This document shows positions 1 through 7,151 of a stretch of DNA of 64,000 nt, piece after piece. This DNA comes from Edaphobacter sp. (GTDB taxonomy: Bacteria > Acidobacteriota > Terriglobia > Terriglobales > Acidobacteriaceae). The number at the start of each line of letters is the position of its first letter. Positions within the stretch are counted from its first letter, which is position 1. Location of the stretch: the NCBI RefSeq assembly GCF_028283685.1, contig NZ_JAPWKF010000005.1:295592-359591 (forward strand). The letters run 5' to 3'. The notes under the pieces are model-generated. The model was not told the origin of the DNA. It did no database searches and was given only the letters and a program-made list of their open reading frames with translations. The translations under genes were made by a program, and so were the position numbers.

Positions 1-236
1 CGCAGGGTGGCGAGCTCCTGGCTGAGCAGGTGCGTATCCTCGTCGATGACCTTGATGTTCTCCTCTGCCTCGTCGCGCATATCTTCGACGAGCTGGTGAC
101 GCTGGTGGCGATGATGCATCCACTCGACCGTCTGTTCGAGCGAAAGAGCCATCAGGAGGCCCAGCGCGACGGTGCTCATGTGGATGAGGAACTGCTTCCA
201 GGTCATGATCGGGTGTTCGGGAACTTCAATTTCCAT
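1..236 (-). CDS. Membrane-anchored hypothetical protein, N-terminal part only
   Basis: Partial gene that begins at an ATG on the minus strand (position 236) and runs off the left edge, so only about 78 residues are seen. After a short polar start there is one hydrophobic stretch (residues about 14-33, FLIHMSTVALGLLMALSLEQ), then a His-rich turn (WMHHRHQRHQ) and an acidic, probably coiled-coil segment with DMRDEAEEN. This looks like a single-pass inner-membrane protein with a long cytoplasmic or periplasmic helix. I do not recognise a named family; similar short-anchor proteins are common in Acidobacteria. No clear ribosome binding site precedes the ATG. Function unknown. Confidence 0.6.
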   Translation of the reverse strand, partial: MEIEVPEHPIMTWKQFLIHMSTVALGLLMALSLEQTVEWMHHRHQRHQLVEDMRDEAEENIKVIDEDTHLLSQELATL

Positions 237-386
237 AAACGGTCGGGCCCTTGGGCAGACTGCTCCTGCGGTGAGATGAGATCGTCTCCATCCACTTTCG
301 CTTGGAGGCAGGGTGGACGCAATCCTACCTTTGGGGAGCGTGTGTTCCTGGCCAGCCGCATTTGCCTGAGGGCGCCTGTGTGAGCG

Positions 387-935
387 TCAGGCTGATGGAA
401 GCTTCTTCGAGCGTAGAAGAGGGGCTCCCCAGGTGCCGATGGCGAGGAGGGCACCGAAGAGGATGATGGCGTCGATGCTCTCGCGATCCTGCGCAGACCA
501 GTAGGCGTTGGGGTCGAGGGTGAGCCAGATGGCGAACTCGTCGAGTGTGAGGGCGGCGCCGACGCCGTAGGCGATGGAGAGGAGACGGCTGACGAAGATG
601 GAACCTGGGGTGGCTCCGGTGCCGGCCTCGGCGAGGGTGGCGTAGCCGCTGAGGAGGAGTAGAAGGATGCCCCAGACGAGGTGATGGATGTGGCGGCCGC
701 CGACGAGGACGTATCCGAAGGGGCCGACGTGGTGCGTGATGGAGTAGACCAGAAGGCGCGCGGCGAGGAAGGTGATGAAGAAGGAGATGGAGGCGAGGAG
801 GAGGCGGCGATGTGGGCGGTCGGGGATGCGCTGGTGGAGGATGTCACCGGCTTGGGTGAGGTGCAGCAGGACGAGTGCGACTGCTGCCATGAGCGCGACG
901 AAGATGAGGAGTATCCAGGAGCCGGCGAGGTGCAT
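387..935 (-). CDS. Five-TM integral membrane protein
   Basis: About 182 residues with five hydrophobic segments (roughly residues 5-27, 47-72, 80-105, 118-145 and 155-178). A His-containing stretch, GGRHIHHLVWGI, lies at the third segment and DEFAIWL ends the fourth, so polar or metal-binding residues sit within the membrane. I do not recognise the family. The frame is open back to a GTG at 962, which would add nine residues; I prefer the ATG at 935 because translation from it leads straight into the first membrane helix and a TGATAA box lies just upstream. Neither start has a Shine-Dalgarno sequence. Confidence 0.65.
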   Translation of the reverse strand: MHLAGSWILLIFVALMAAVALVLLHLTQAGDILHQRIPDRPHRRLLLASISFFITFLAARLLVYSITHHVGPFGYVLVGGRHIHHLVWGILLLLLSGYATLAEAGTGATPGSIFVSRLLSIAYGVGAALTLDEFAIWLTLDPNAYWSAQDRESIDAIILFGALLAIGTWGAPLLRSKKLPSA

Positions 936-998
936 GATGAGCTTTATCACGAAGCAAGGCACTAAAGCGCATGGGCTCGGTTTAGTGCGTCAACATCT

Positions 999-1160
999 TT
1001 ATTTGAAGATGTGAAATTGGAAGAGTCGATGAAGCAGGATGCCGAACGACCCAATCCCGAACCACATTTTCCTAAAGAAATCGCTCGTCGTGTCGTCCCA
1101 TGTTCGACCAGCATTAATCCACCAGCTTCGTCCTAAAACATAACCAAGGATGGATACCAC
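999..1160 (-). CDS. Possible small two-TM protein, low GC, no good start
   Basis: Open frame of 53 residues if it starts at the GTG at 1160. It continues open upstream into the end of tldD without an ATG or TTG. The product is tryptophan- and phenylalanine-rich, with hydrophobic stretches VVSILGYVLG and GIGSFGILLH, and its base composition is visibly more AT-rich than the neighbouring genes. It could be a real small membrane protein, or the decayed remnant of a longer one whose start has been lost. No homologue is recognised. Confidence 0.25.
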   Translation of the reverse strand: MVSILGYVLGRSWWINAGRTWDDTTSDFFRKMWFGIGSFGILLHRLFQFHIFK

Positions 1161-1216
1161 GGTGGTAATGCCGCCGATTATCCATAACCCTTGCCAGTCG
1201 AAACTGAAGGAACTCG

Positions 1217-2674
1217 CTAGTTGGTACCGCCGACGGTCATCTTGTCGAGCTTGATGGTGGGCATGCCGACGCCTACGGGGACGGACTGGCCGGACTTGCC
1301 GCAGGTTCCGATGCCTTCGTCCAGGGCTAGATCGTTTCCTACCATCGAGACGTATTTGAGGGCTTCGGGACCGTTGCCGATCAGCGTTGCACCCTTGACG
1401 GGGCGGGTGACCTTGCCGTCTTCGATGAGGTAGGCCTCGGAGGCGGAGAAGACGAACTTGCCGTTGGTGATGTCCACCTGGCCGCCGCCGAAGTTGACGG
1501 CGTAGAGGCCGCGCTTGACGGACTTGATGATGTCCTCGGGCATGTCTTCGCCGTTGAGCATGTAGGTGTTGGTCATGCGCGGCATGGGGATGTGGTGGTA
1601 GCTCTCGCGGCGGCCGGAGCCGGTGTTGGGTGTGCCCATCAGTTTGGAGGAGAGCTTGTCGGAGAGGTAGCCCTTGAGGATGCCGTTCTCGATGAGGACG
1701 GTCTCCTGCGTGGGGTTTCCTTCGTCATCGACGTTGATGGAGCCGCGGCGGTTGGGCATGCGGCCGTTGTCGACGACCGTGACCTTGCTGGAGGCGACCT
1801 GCTGGCCGATGAGGCCGGCGAAGGCGGAGGTTTTTTTGCGGTTGAAGTCGGCTTCGAGGCCGTGGCCGACGGCTTCGTGGAGGAGGACGCCGGGCCAGCC
1901 GGGGCCGAGGACGACCTCCATCTCACCGGCCGGGGCCGCGACGGCGCCGAGTTGCAGGATGGCGGTGCGGGCGGCCTCGCGGGCGAAGTGTTCGGGGGAT
2001 TTATCGCCCTCGAAGAAGTCCATGGTGATGCGTCCGCCGCCGCCGCTGGTGCCGCGGGCGGTGCTGCCGGAGCCGCCGTTTCCGGCGGCGTCCTTGGCGA
2101 TGACGAAGATGTTGAGGCGGGCGAGGGGCTGGGTGTCGGAGGCGAAGGTGCCGTCGGAGGCGGCGATGAGGATGCGGCGCAGCTCGTCGGAGAAGCTGGC
2201 GCGGACCTGGGTGATGCGCGAATCGTAGGCGCGGGCGGCGTCGTCGGCGCGCTGAATGAGCTTGAGCTTGGCGGCGATCTCGGCGTCGGCGGTGGCTCCG
2301 GCGATGGGATAGAGCGAGTCGGATTCGGTGTGGCGGAAGCCGTGGATCTGCTCCTTGGCTGGTCCGGAGGCGATGAGGGCGGCGGTACGCGCGGCGCGGA
2401 GCAGACGGTCGGAGGAGAGGTCGTCGGTGTAGGCGTAACCGGTACGCTCACCGGAGAGCACGCGGATGCCGCAGCCGACGGAGATGCCCTGGGAGGCGGT
2501 CTTCACCATGGACTCGTCGATGCCGAGCGAGGTGGAGGAGACGGACTCGAAGTAAAGGTCGGCGTAGTCGCCCCCGGCGGAGAGCGCTTCGGCGAGGCAG
2601 CGCTCGATGAGGCGTTCGGAGACGCCGAGCTTGTCGATGAAGTAGCGCTTGTGGTCGGGGGCGGGGATGGTCAT
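1217..2674 (-). CDS. tldD: TldD metalloprotease
   Basis: 485 residues, the usual length of TldD. TldD and its partner TldE/PmbA form a zinc-dependent protease that processes modified peptides and degrades unfolded ones. The HExxxH zinc motif is present (HEAVGHGLEAD), which separates TldD from PmbA, whose copy is inactive. The C-terminus has the conserved ETVLIENGILKGYLSDK and GTCGKSGQSVPVG blocks. The frame is open to 2947, but homology begins at MTIPAPDHKRYFIDKLG, so I place the start at 2674. No pmbA gene is seen in the window. It is divergent from the histidine kinase gene. Confidence 0.93.
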   Translation of the reverse strand: MTIPAPDHKRYFIDKLGVSERLIERCLAEALSAGGDYADLYFESVSSTSLGIDESMVKTASQGISVGCGIRVLSGERTGYAYTDDLSSDRLLRAARTAALIASGPAKEQIHGFRHTESDSLYPIAGATADAEIAAKLKLIQRADDAARAYDSRITQVRASFSDELRRILIAASDGTFASDTQPLARLNIFVIAKDAAGNGGSGSTARGTSGGGGRITMDFFEGDKSPEHFAREAARTAILQLGAVAAPAGEMEVVLGPGWPGVLLHEAVGHGLEADFNRKKTSAFAGLIGQQVASSKVTVVDNGRMPNRRGSINVDDEGNPTQETVLIENGILKGYLSDKLSSKLMGTPNTGSGRRESYHHIPMPRMTNTYMLNGEDMPEDIIKSVKRGLYAVNFGGGQVDITNGKFVFSASEAYLIEDGKVTRPVKGATLIGNGPEALKYVSMVGNDLALDEGIGTCGKSGQSVPVGVGMPTIKLDKMTVGGTN

Positions 2675-2777
2675 CTTGATTTGATGATAGGTGTCGTCGG
2701 GGGATGCGGCAATGGGAGTTGGATTTCCGGCTCGATCCACGTAGGATCGCGTTCTGGCAGTTTCTTCCCGGAAAATC

Positions 2778-4214
2778 ATGGCCCCTGAATCTTTTGTGAG
2801 AGGTTGCGAGCACGTGGCGGCAGCGGATCTGGTGGAACGTTTAGCGCGGCACACAACGGTGGGAGCAGCTCCCGAAGAGGAGCTGCGCTGGCTGGCGGAG
2901 CATGGTGAGTTACGGCAGCTGGAGGTGGGTGTGCCTCTGTCGCACAAGGGCCAGCCGGTGGAGTGGATGTACCTGATTCTGACGGGGCGTATGGCTCTCT
3001 TTGTCGATCGCGGATCGGGCCCGAACAGGATGGTGGAGTGGCATGCGGGCGATGTGGGGGGGCTGCTGCCTTACTCGCGCATTGCGACCGCGCCGGGAAA
3101 CTCCATGGCGCTCGAGCCTACCGAGGTGCTGGCTCTGCATCGCGACCAGATTCGTGAGATGACGCATGCCTGCTTCGAGCTGACGACATTGCTGGTGCAT
3201 CGCCTGGTGGACCGGGCGCGTTTGTTTACGTCGACGGAGCTGCAGAACGAGAAGATGATCTCGTTGGGCAAGCTGTCGGCGGGGCTGGCGCATGAGCTGA
3301 ACAATCCGGCATCGGCGATCGAGCGCAGCGTGAGTTTGCTGACGGATCGGCTGGAGGAGGCGGAGGACGCGACGCTGGAGCTGGGGCTTGCACGGCTGTC
3401 GGAGCAGCAGCTGACGGAGATTGAGAAGGTACGCTCGTGTTGCCTGGGGAAGAAGGCGAAGCTGCGGCCTCCCATGGAGCAGCTGGATCGCGAAGAAGAG
3501 ATCGCGGACTGGCTGGCGGTGCATGGCCTGAATACGTTGAGCGCGCATACGCTGGCGGATACAGAGGTCACGATCGACGAGCTGAATGCGGTGGCGCAGG
3601 TGGTGCAGGGAGCGGCGCTGAGCGCGGCGCTGCGATGGGCGGCGAGCGGATGCGCGGTGCGTGGTCTGGCGTCGGAGATTCGCGGGGCGTCGATGCGGAT
3701 TTCGAGCCTGATTATGGCGGTGAAGGGCTTTACGCATATGGACCAGGCGATGGTGGCTGACAATCTTGACCTGGAAGCCGGGCTGCGTAATGCGGTGATG
3801 GTTCTGCAGGCGAAGACGCGGGAAAAGTCGGTCTTCGTATCGATGGAGATGGAAGCCGGCCTGCCGCAGGTGATGGGGTATGGTGCGGAGCTGAATCAGG
3901 TATGGGGAAACCTGATCGATAACGCTCTGGATGCGGCCCCGGAGGGCGGCTGTGTCGAGGTGCGGGCTGCGCGTGAAGGGGACCACGTCGTCGTGCGCAT
4001 CGGCGATAACGGCGCGGGCATTCCGCCGGAGATTCAATCGAGCATCTTCGATCCGTTCTTTACGACGAAGCCGCAGGGGCACGGCACAGGGCTTGGGCTG
4101 GATATTGCACGGCGTCTGGTGGGTCACAATGATGGCGTGATCGAGTTCGACTCGATACCGGGCAGGACGGAGTTTCGTGTCTCGCTGCCGGTGGCGAGAC
4201 ACGGTCACGCATAA
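2778..4214 (+). CDS. Soluble histidine kinase with cNMP-binding-like sensor
   Basis: 478 residues with no membrane segment. Residues about 20-145 resemble a Crp/cNMP-binding jelly roll (L..GVPLSHKGQPVEWMYLILTGRMALFVD, then GDVGGLLPYS). The phospho-acceptor helix carries H172 in SLGKLSAGLAHELNNP. A stretch of about 100 residues that I cannot assign separates this H-box helix from the second dimerisation helix (EIRGASMRISSLIMAVK). The ATPase domain has all boxes: NLIDNALDAAP (N), DNGAGIP (G1), FFTTKP (F) and GHGTGLGLDIARR (G2). No response regulator is adjacent, so it is an orphan kinase. The ligand is unknown; the sensor need not bind a cyclic nucleotide. Confidence 0.88.
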   Translation: MAPESFVRGCEHVAAADLVERLARHTTVGAAPEEELRWLAEHGELRQLEVGVPLSHKGQPVEWMYLILTGRMALFVDRGSGPNRMVEWHAGDVGGLLPYSRIATAPGNSMALEPTEVLALHRDQIREMTHACFELTTLLVHRLVDRARLFTSTELQNEKMISLGKLSAGLAHELNNPASAIERSVSLLTDRLEEAEDATLELGLARLSEQQLTEIEKVRSCCLGKKAKLRPPMEQLDREEEIADWLAVHGLNTLSAHTLADTEVTIDELNAVAQVVQGAALSAALRWAASGCAVRGLASEIRGASMRISSLIMAVKGFTHMDQAMVADNLDLEAGLRNAVMVLQAKTREKSVFVSMEMEAGLPQVMGYGAELNQVWGNLIDNALDAAPEGGCVEVRAAREGDHVVVRIGDNGAGIPPEIQSSIFDPFFTTKPQGHGTGLGLDIARRLVGHNDGVIEFDSIPGRTEFRVSLPVARHGHA

Positions 4215-4236
4215 GAATGAGGAGACAGCACCGACA

Positions 4237-4659
4237 ATGATCGGCGGCATCAATCACATCACTCTGGCAGTGAGAGATCTTGAGATTTCGTTTTCGTTTT
4301 ATACCGATGTGCTGGGACTTCGGCCGGTGGCGAAGTGGTACAAGGGCGCATATCTTGAGGCGGGCACCGATTGGATCTGCCTGACGCTGGACGAGAGTAC
4401 GCGGAGTGGCAGTCTCCCGGAGTACACCCACCTGGCACTGACCGTGGATGAGGCAGAGTTTGCCGCCGCGATGAAGCGTTTACAGGATGCCGGAGCGGAG
4501 TGCTGGCAGCAGAATCACAGTGAAGGCGAGTCGTATTACTTTCTCGATCCGAACGGACATAAGCTGGAGATTCACACGGGAACGCTGCAGTCACGTCTGG
4601 CGACGATGATGGAGCATCCACCGAGAGACCTGATTTTGTTTCCATCGCGCAAGGAATAG
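4237..4659 (+). CDS. FosA-like fosfomycin thiol transferase (VOC fold)
   Basis: 140 residues, the size of FosA, which adds glutathione to fosfomycin. The vicinal-oxygen-chelate metal ligands of FosA are all at matching positions: H7 (INHITL), H65 (YTHLAL) and E111 (HKLEIH). The substrate-side residues T9, S95, S99, Y101 and R120 also align with FosA T9, S94, S98, Y100 and R119. The Lys of the FosA potassium/phosphonate loop (K90) is replaced by Gln91 (CWQQNHSEG). The start at 4237 follows GGAG at 4221. It lies 22 bases after the histidine kinase gene and may be co-transcribed with it. Fosfomycin resistance is plausible but unproven; a different thiol or epoxide substrate is possible. Confidence 0.8.
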   Translation: MIGGINHITLAVRDLEISFSFYTDVLGLRPVAKWYKGAYLEAGTDWICLTLDESTRSGSLPEYTHLALTVDEAEFAAAMKRLQDAGAECWQQNHSEGESYYFLDPNGHKLEIHTGTLQSRLATMMEHPPRDLILFPSRKE

Positions 4660-4736
4660 TTCTCCCTACAGCTGCTGCCGAAGAGATCGCAGGAAAGGCG
4701 CTAGCGGAGTGCAGGATGCTGGGCTATAACTGTGGC

Positions 4737-5216
4737 ATGCGATCCAAAACACTCGCCGGCTTCTATGCGCTGGTGCTGCTTCTCTGCTGCACGGCGTCGT
4801 TGTCTTCCGAGACTCTCAAGGGCTTCTATTCAGGAAGCGGCGGCCTCTCGCAGGAGGTGCATCGCGTCATCATGATCGAGTTTGGCGAGGACGGTTCGGC
4901 GCTGGTGCAGCAGAACTGGGTGGGTAAAGATCCTCAGGTGTGGCACGGGCGATGGACGATGGACGGCAAGACGGTGACGGTCGCCTTCAACGCGGAGAAG
5001 AGTGAGAGCCCGCAGAAGCCGCTGGTGATGGAGATGAAGCGGAGCGTGATGACACCGACCTCGTGGGACGCCGCGACGCTGGGTGTTCTGGGGCCGCCGA
5101 AGCTGGCGCCGTTTGGCGGCAAGAACATCAAGCAGCACAGCGTGGCGACGTGCCAGGCGATCCGCTCCTCCGACGCTTCGGGGCACTGCACGACGTGGGA
5201 CTCGCGCAGCAAGTAG
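4737..5216 (+). CDS. Exported hypothetical protein
   Basis: About 159 residues. The N-terminus (MRSKTLAGFYALVLLLCC...) is a signal peptide with a possible cleavage near SLSS/ETLKG. The mature part is a small beta-rich domain (FYSGSGG, QVWHGRWTMDGKTVTVAF) that resembles generic lipocalin- or NlpE-like exported folds. No family is assigned. An in-frame ATG at 4716, preceded by GGAG, would add seven residues. A TATAAC box at 4725-4730 sits only six bases before the 4737 ATG, so either a leaderless mRNA or the upstream start is possible. Confidence 0.6.
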   Translation: MRSKTLAGFYALVLLLCCTASLSSETLKGFYSGSGGLSQEVHRVIMIEFGEDGSALVQQNWVGKDPQVWHGRWTMDGKTVTVAFNAEKSESPQKPLVMEMKRSVMTPTSWDAATLGVLGPPKLAPFGGKNIKQHSVATCQAIRSSDASGHCTTWDSRSK

Positions 5217-5246
5217 AGCGGACGCGAAGCTGTTCGCTGTAGCTGG

Positions 5247-6071
5247 TCAGCGTCCGTTGGACGGGTCGTCGCTGGTGGCGATGTTCATGTCGAGATAGAT
5301 CTTCGGAACGCCGGGGGCGTAGCACATGTTATCGGCGGCGTAGGTCTTGCGGCAGGTGGCGGTGTTCTCGGGACGGCGCGGGGATTGCGCGTACTGCCAT
5401 GCGATGACGCTGGGCGTGCCTGCCGCGGTGATGGGCGGCGGGGTGACGGTGCAGCCGTTTGATGGCGGGCAGGTGTCCTGGTAGACGAAGAGCGCGACGG
5501 GATGAAGGTGCTTCTCCGTGACAAGCTGGCGGACGTGGTCGGCGGTGGTGATGGTCTTGCCGGGGCCGTCGTCGGCGGGCTGGCCGCTGAGGTAGACGCC
5601 GGGCTTGTAGGTGGAGGCGGCGATGGCCTCGGTCCATGCGAGCAGGTACGTCGATTGCTCGTCGAGGAGACGGCCGCCCTCTTCCTGGTCGAGAAAGAGG
5701 ATGGTGCCGGTGGGGAAGTGTTCGCGCTGGGCGGCGGCGATGGCGCGTGCAGCGTCCTGTTTGCCGAGGGCATCGGGTGCGGTGCCGCGACGTTTGGCGC
5801 GCAGGATCAGCGCATCTTCGCGGCCGTTGAAGAGGACGAGAAATCCGAAGTTCTGTTTGAGGAAGGCATCGCGCTTGCCGATCCAGGTGTTGGAGGTCTC
5901 GCCGGGAGGATTGTTGAGCCAGTAGCCGGTGAAGGCGAAGTGCTTGCGCAAAGCGGGGAGCGCAGCGTCTCCGGGGTACAGGTTGCGGTCGAAGCCGAGG
6001 TGCGGCGTCTGCGCCTGCAACGTGGGCGCTGCGGCGAGGAGGAGGGCGAAAGCGAAGAGAAGTTTACGCAT
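5247..6071 (-). CDS. Secreted Rv2525c-like glycoside-hydrolase-fold protein
   Basis: 274 residues with a clear signal peptide (MRKLLFAFALLLAAAPTLQAQ). The mature protein starts HLGFDRNLYPGD and continues with FTGYWLNN, TILFLDQEEGG, KPGVYLSGQPAD and VIAWQYAQ. This order matches the Rv2525c-like (DUF1906) TIM-barrel family related to GH25 lysozymes, where the first Asp and the DQEEG acidic pair line the putative active site. The C-terminal part contains Cys pairs (DTCPPSNGC, ATCRKTYAADNMC) that could form disulfides in the periplasm. The likely role is in cell-wall metabolism; no substrate is established for the family. Confidence 0.72.
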   Translation of the reverse strand: MRKLLFAFALLLAAAPTLQAQTPHLGFDRNLYPGDAALPALRKHFAFTGYWLNNPPGETSNTWIGKRDAFLKQNFGFLVLFNGREDALILRAKRRGTAPDALGKQDAARAIAAAQREHFPTGTILFLDQEEGGRLLDEQSTYLLAWTEAIAASTYKPGVYLSGQPADDGPGKTITTADHVRQLVTEKHLHPVALFVYQDTCPPSNGCTVTPPPITAAGTPSVIAWQYAQSPRRPENTATCRKTYAADNMCYAPGVPKIYLDMNIATSDDPSNGR

Positions 6072-6142
6072 GGAGCTGCCTTGTCACGAGGTTACACAAG
6101 TCGCTGTGCTAAGTTGGCCTAGATATGACAAGAGGAGAAGAT

Positions 6143-6676
6143 ATGGCGCTGACCGGAGTCGACCCGCGGTATCCGATTGGGAAGTTTGAGAAGCCGGAGA
6201 CGATCACGTTTGACGATCGTATCGGTGCAATTGCCGTGCTGGCCGAGCTGCCGGAGCAGCTGCGCAATGCGGTGGAAGGGTTGGATCACGCGCAGCTGAA
6301 CACGCCGTATCGCGAGGGCGGATGGACGGTGCGGCAGCTGGTGCATCACATCGCGGACTCGCACATGAATGCGTTTATCCGGATGCGGCTGGCGCTGACG
6401 GAGAACTGGCCGACGATCAAGCCGTATGACGAACAGTCGTGGGCGACGCTGCATGATTCGGCGGCCCCGGTGGAGTGGTCGCTGGAGCTGGTGGAGAGTC
6501 TGCATGCGCGTTGGGTGATGTTGCTGCAGTCGCTGAGCGACGAGCAGTGGATACGCGGCTACCGGCATCCGGAGAGCGGCGATACACCGCTGGATGTGGC
6601 GGTGCTGTCGTATGCGTGGCACTCGCGCCATCACGTGGCGCACATTACGCATCTGCGTGCGCGGGAAAGCTGGTAG
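6143..6676 (+). CDS. DinB/YfiT-like metal-dependent enzyme
   Basis: 177 residues. Sequence follows the YfiT/BstA branch of the DinB four-helix fold: DPRYPIGKFEKP at the start, GWTVRQLVHHIADSHMNAF in the middle, and a C-terminal YAWHSRHHVAHI. The histidines H-x-x-D-S-H and H-x-x-x-H make a metal site. Family members transfer bacillithiol or act as metal hydrolases; the true thiol in this organism is unknown. An ATG at 6125 is in frame, but AGGAG at 6133-6137 sits five bases before the ATG at 6143, so I use the latter. A GNAT gene follows after three bases. Confidence 0.8.
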   Translation: MALTGVDPRYPIGKFEKPETITFDDRIGAIAVLAELPEQLRNAVEGLDHAQLNTPYREGGWTVRQLVHHIADSHMNAFIRMRLALTENWPTIKPYDEQSWATLHDSAAPVEWSLELVESLHARWVMLLQSLSDEQWIRGYRHPESGDTPLDVAVLSYAWHSRHHVAHITHLRARESW

Positions 6677-6679
6677 GCG

Positions 6680-7111
6680 ATGACGATGGAGTCGTCGATA
6701 CGGGTCGCAGACGGGCGCGAGGAGATTGCGCGCTGCTTCGCGGTGATGAGCCAGCTGCGGCCCGCGCTGACGGCGGAGGAGTTTGTAACGCGGGTGGAGC
6801 TGCAGCAGGGCGAAGGATACCGGCTGGCTTTTCTGGAGCATGACGGCGCGGTGGTCTCGCTTGCGGGGTTTCGCGTGATGCATGTGCTGTGGAGCGGAAA
6901 GACACTCTACGTGGACGACCTGGTGACGGATGCGGCGATGCGTTCGCGCGGATTTGGCGAGCGGATGATGCGCTGGCTGGAAGAGACGGCGAGGGCTGAG
7001 GGATGTGCCACGTTTGCTCTGGATTCGGGCACGCATCGTGAGTCGGCTCATGCGTTTTACTTCCGCATGGGCCTGCGCATCTCGGACTTCCACTTTCAGA
7101 AGACGCTTTAG
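6680..7111 (+). CDS. GNAT N-acetyltransferase
   Basis: 143 residues with the GNAT layout: the beta-strand LYVDDLVTDAAMRSRGFGERMMRWLEE contains the acetyl-CoA pyrophosphate loop R-S-R-G-F-G, followed by the motif-B region ALDSGTHRESAHAFYFRMG. The substrate cannot be told from sequence. It begins three bases after the DinB/YfiT gene, so the two are probably one transcript. A second ATG at 6686 is possible. Confidence 0.82.
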   Translation: MTMESSIRVADGREEIARCFAVMSQLRPALTAEEFVTRVELQQGEGYRLAFLEHDGAVVSLAGFRVMHVLWSGKTLYVDDLVTDAAMRSRGFGERMMRWLEETARAEGCATFALDSGTHRESAHAFYFRMGLRISDFHFQKTL

Positions 7112-7151
7112 AGTTATGGGTGTGGCGGCCGCGCTGTGATAGCGTGCGGCT

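Noticed and set aside
30..383. Plus-strand 117-codon frame at the left edge
   Set aside because: The minus strand there encodes a membrane-anchored protein with better composition; the plus frame is its shadow.
1592..2788. Long plus-strand frame of 398 codons opposite tldD
   Set aside because: It is the antisense shadow of a GC-rich gene; its product is a low-complexity run of Gly, Ala, Val and Glu and no SD or homology is seen. The same applies to the 725-codon frame at 6645-8822 and the 569-codon frame at 29874-31583.
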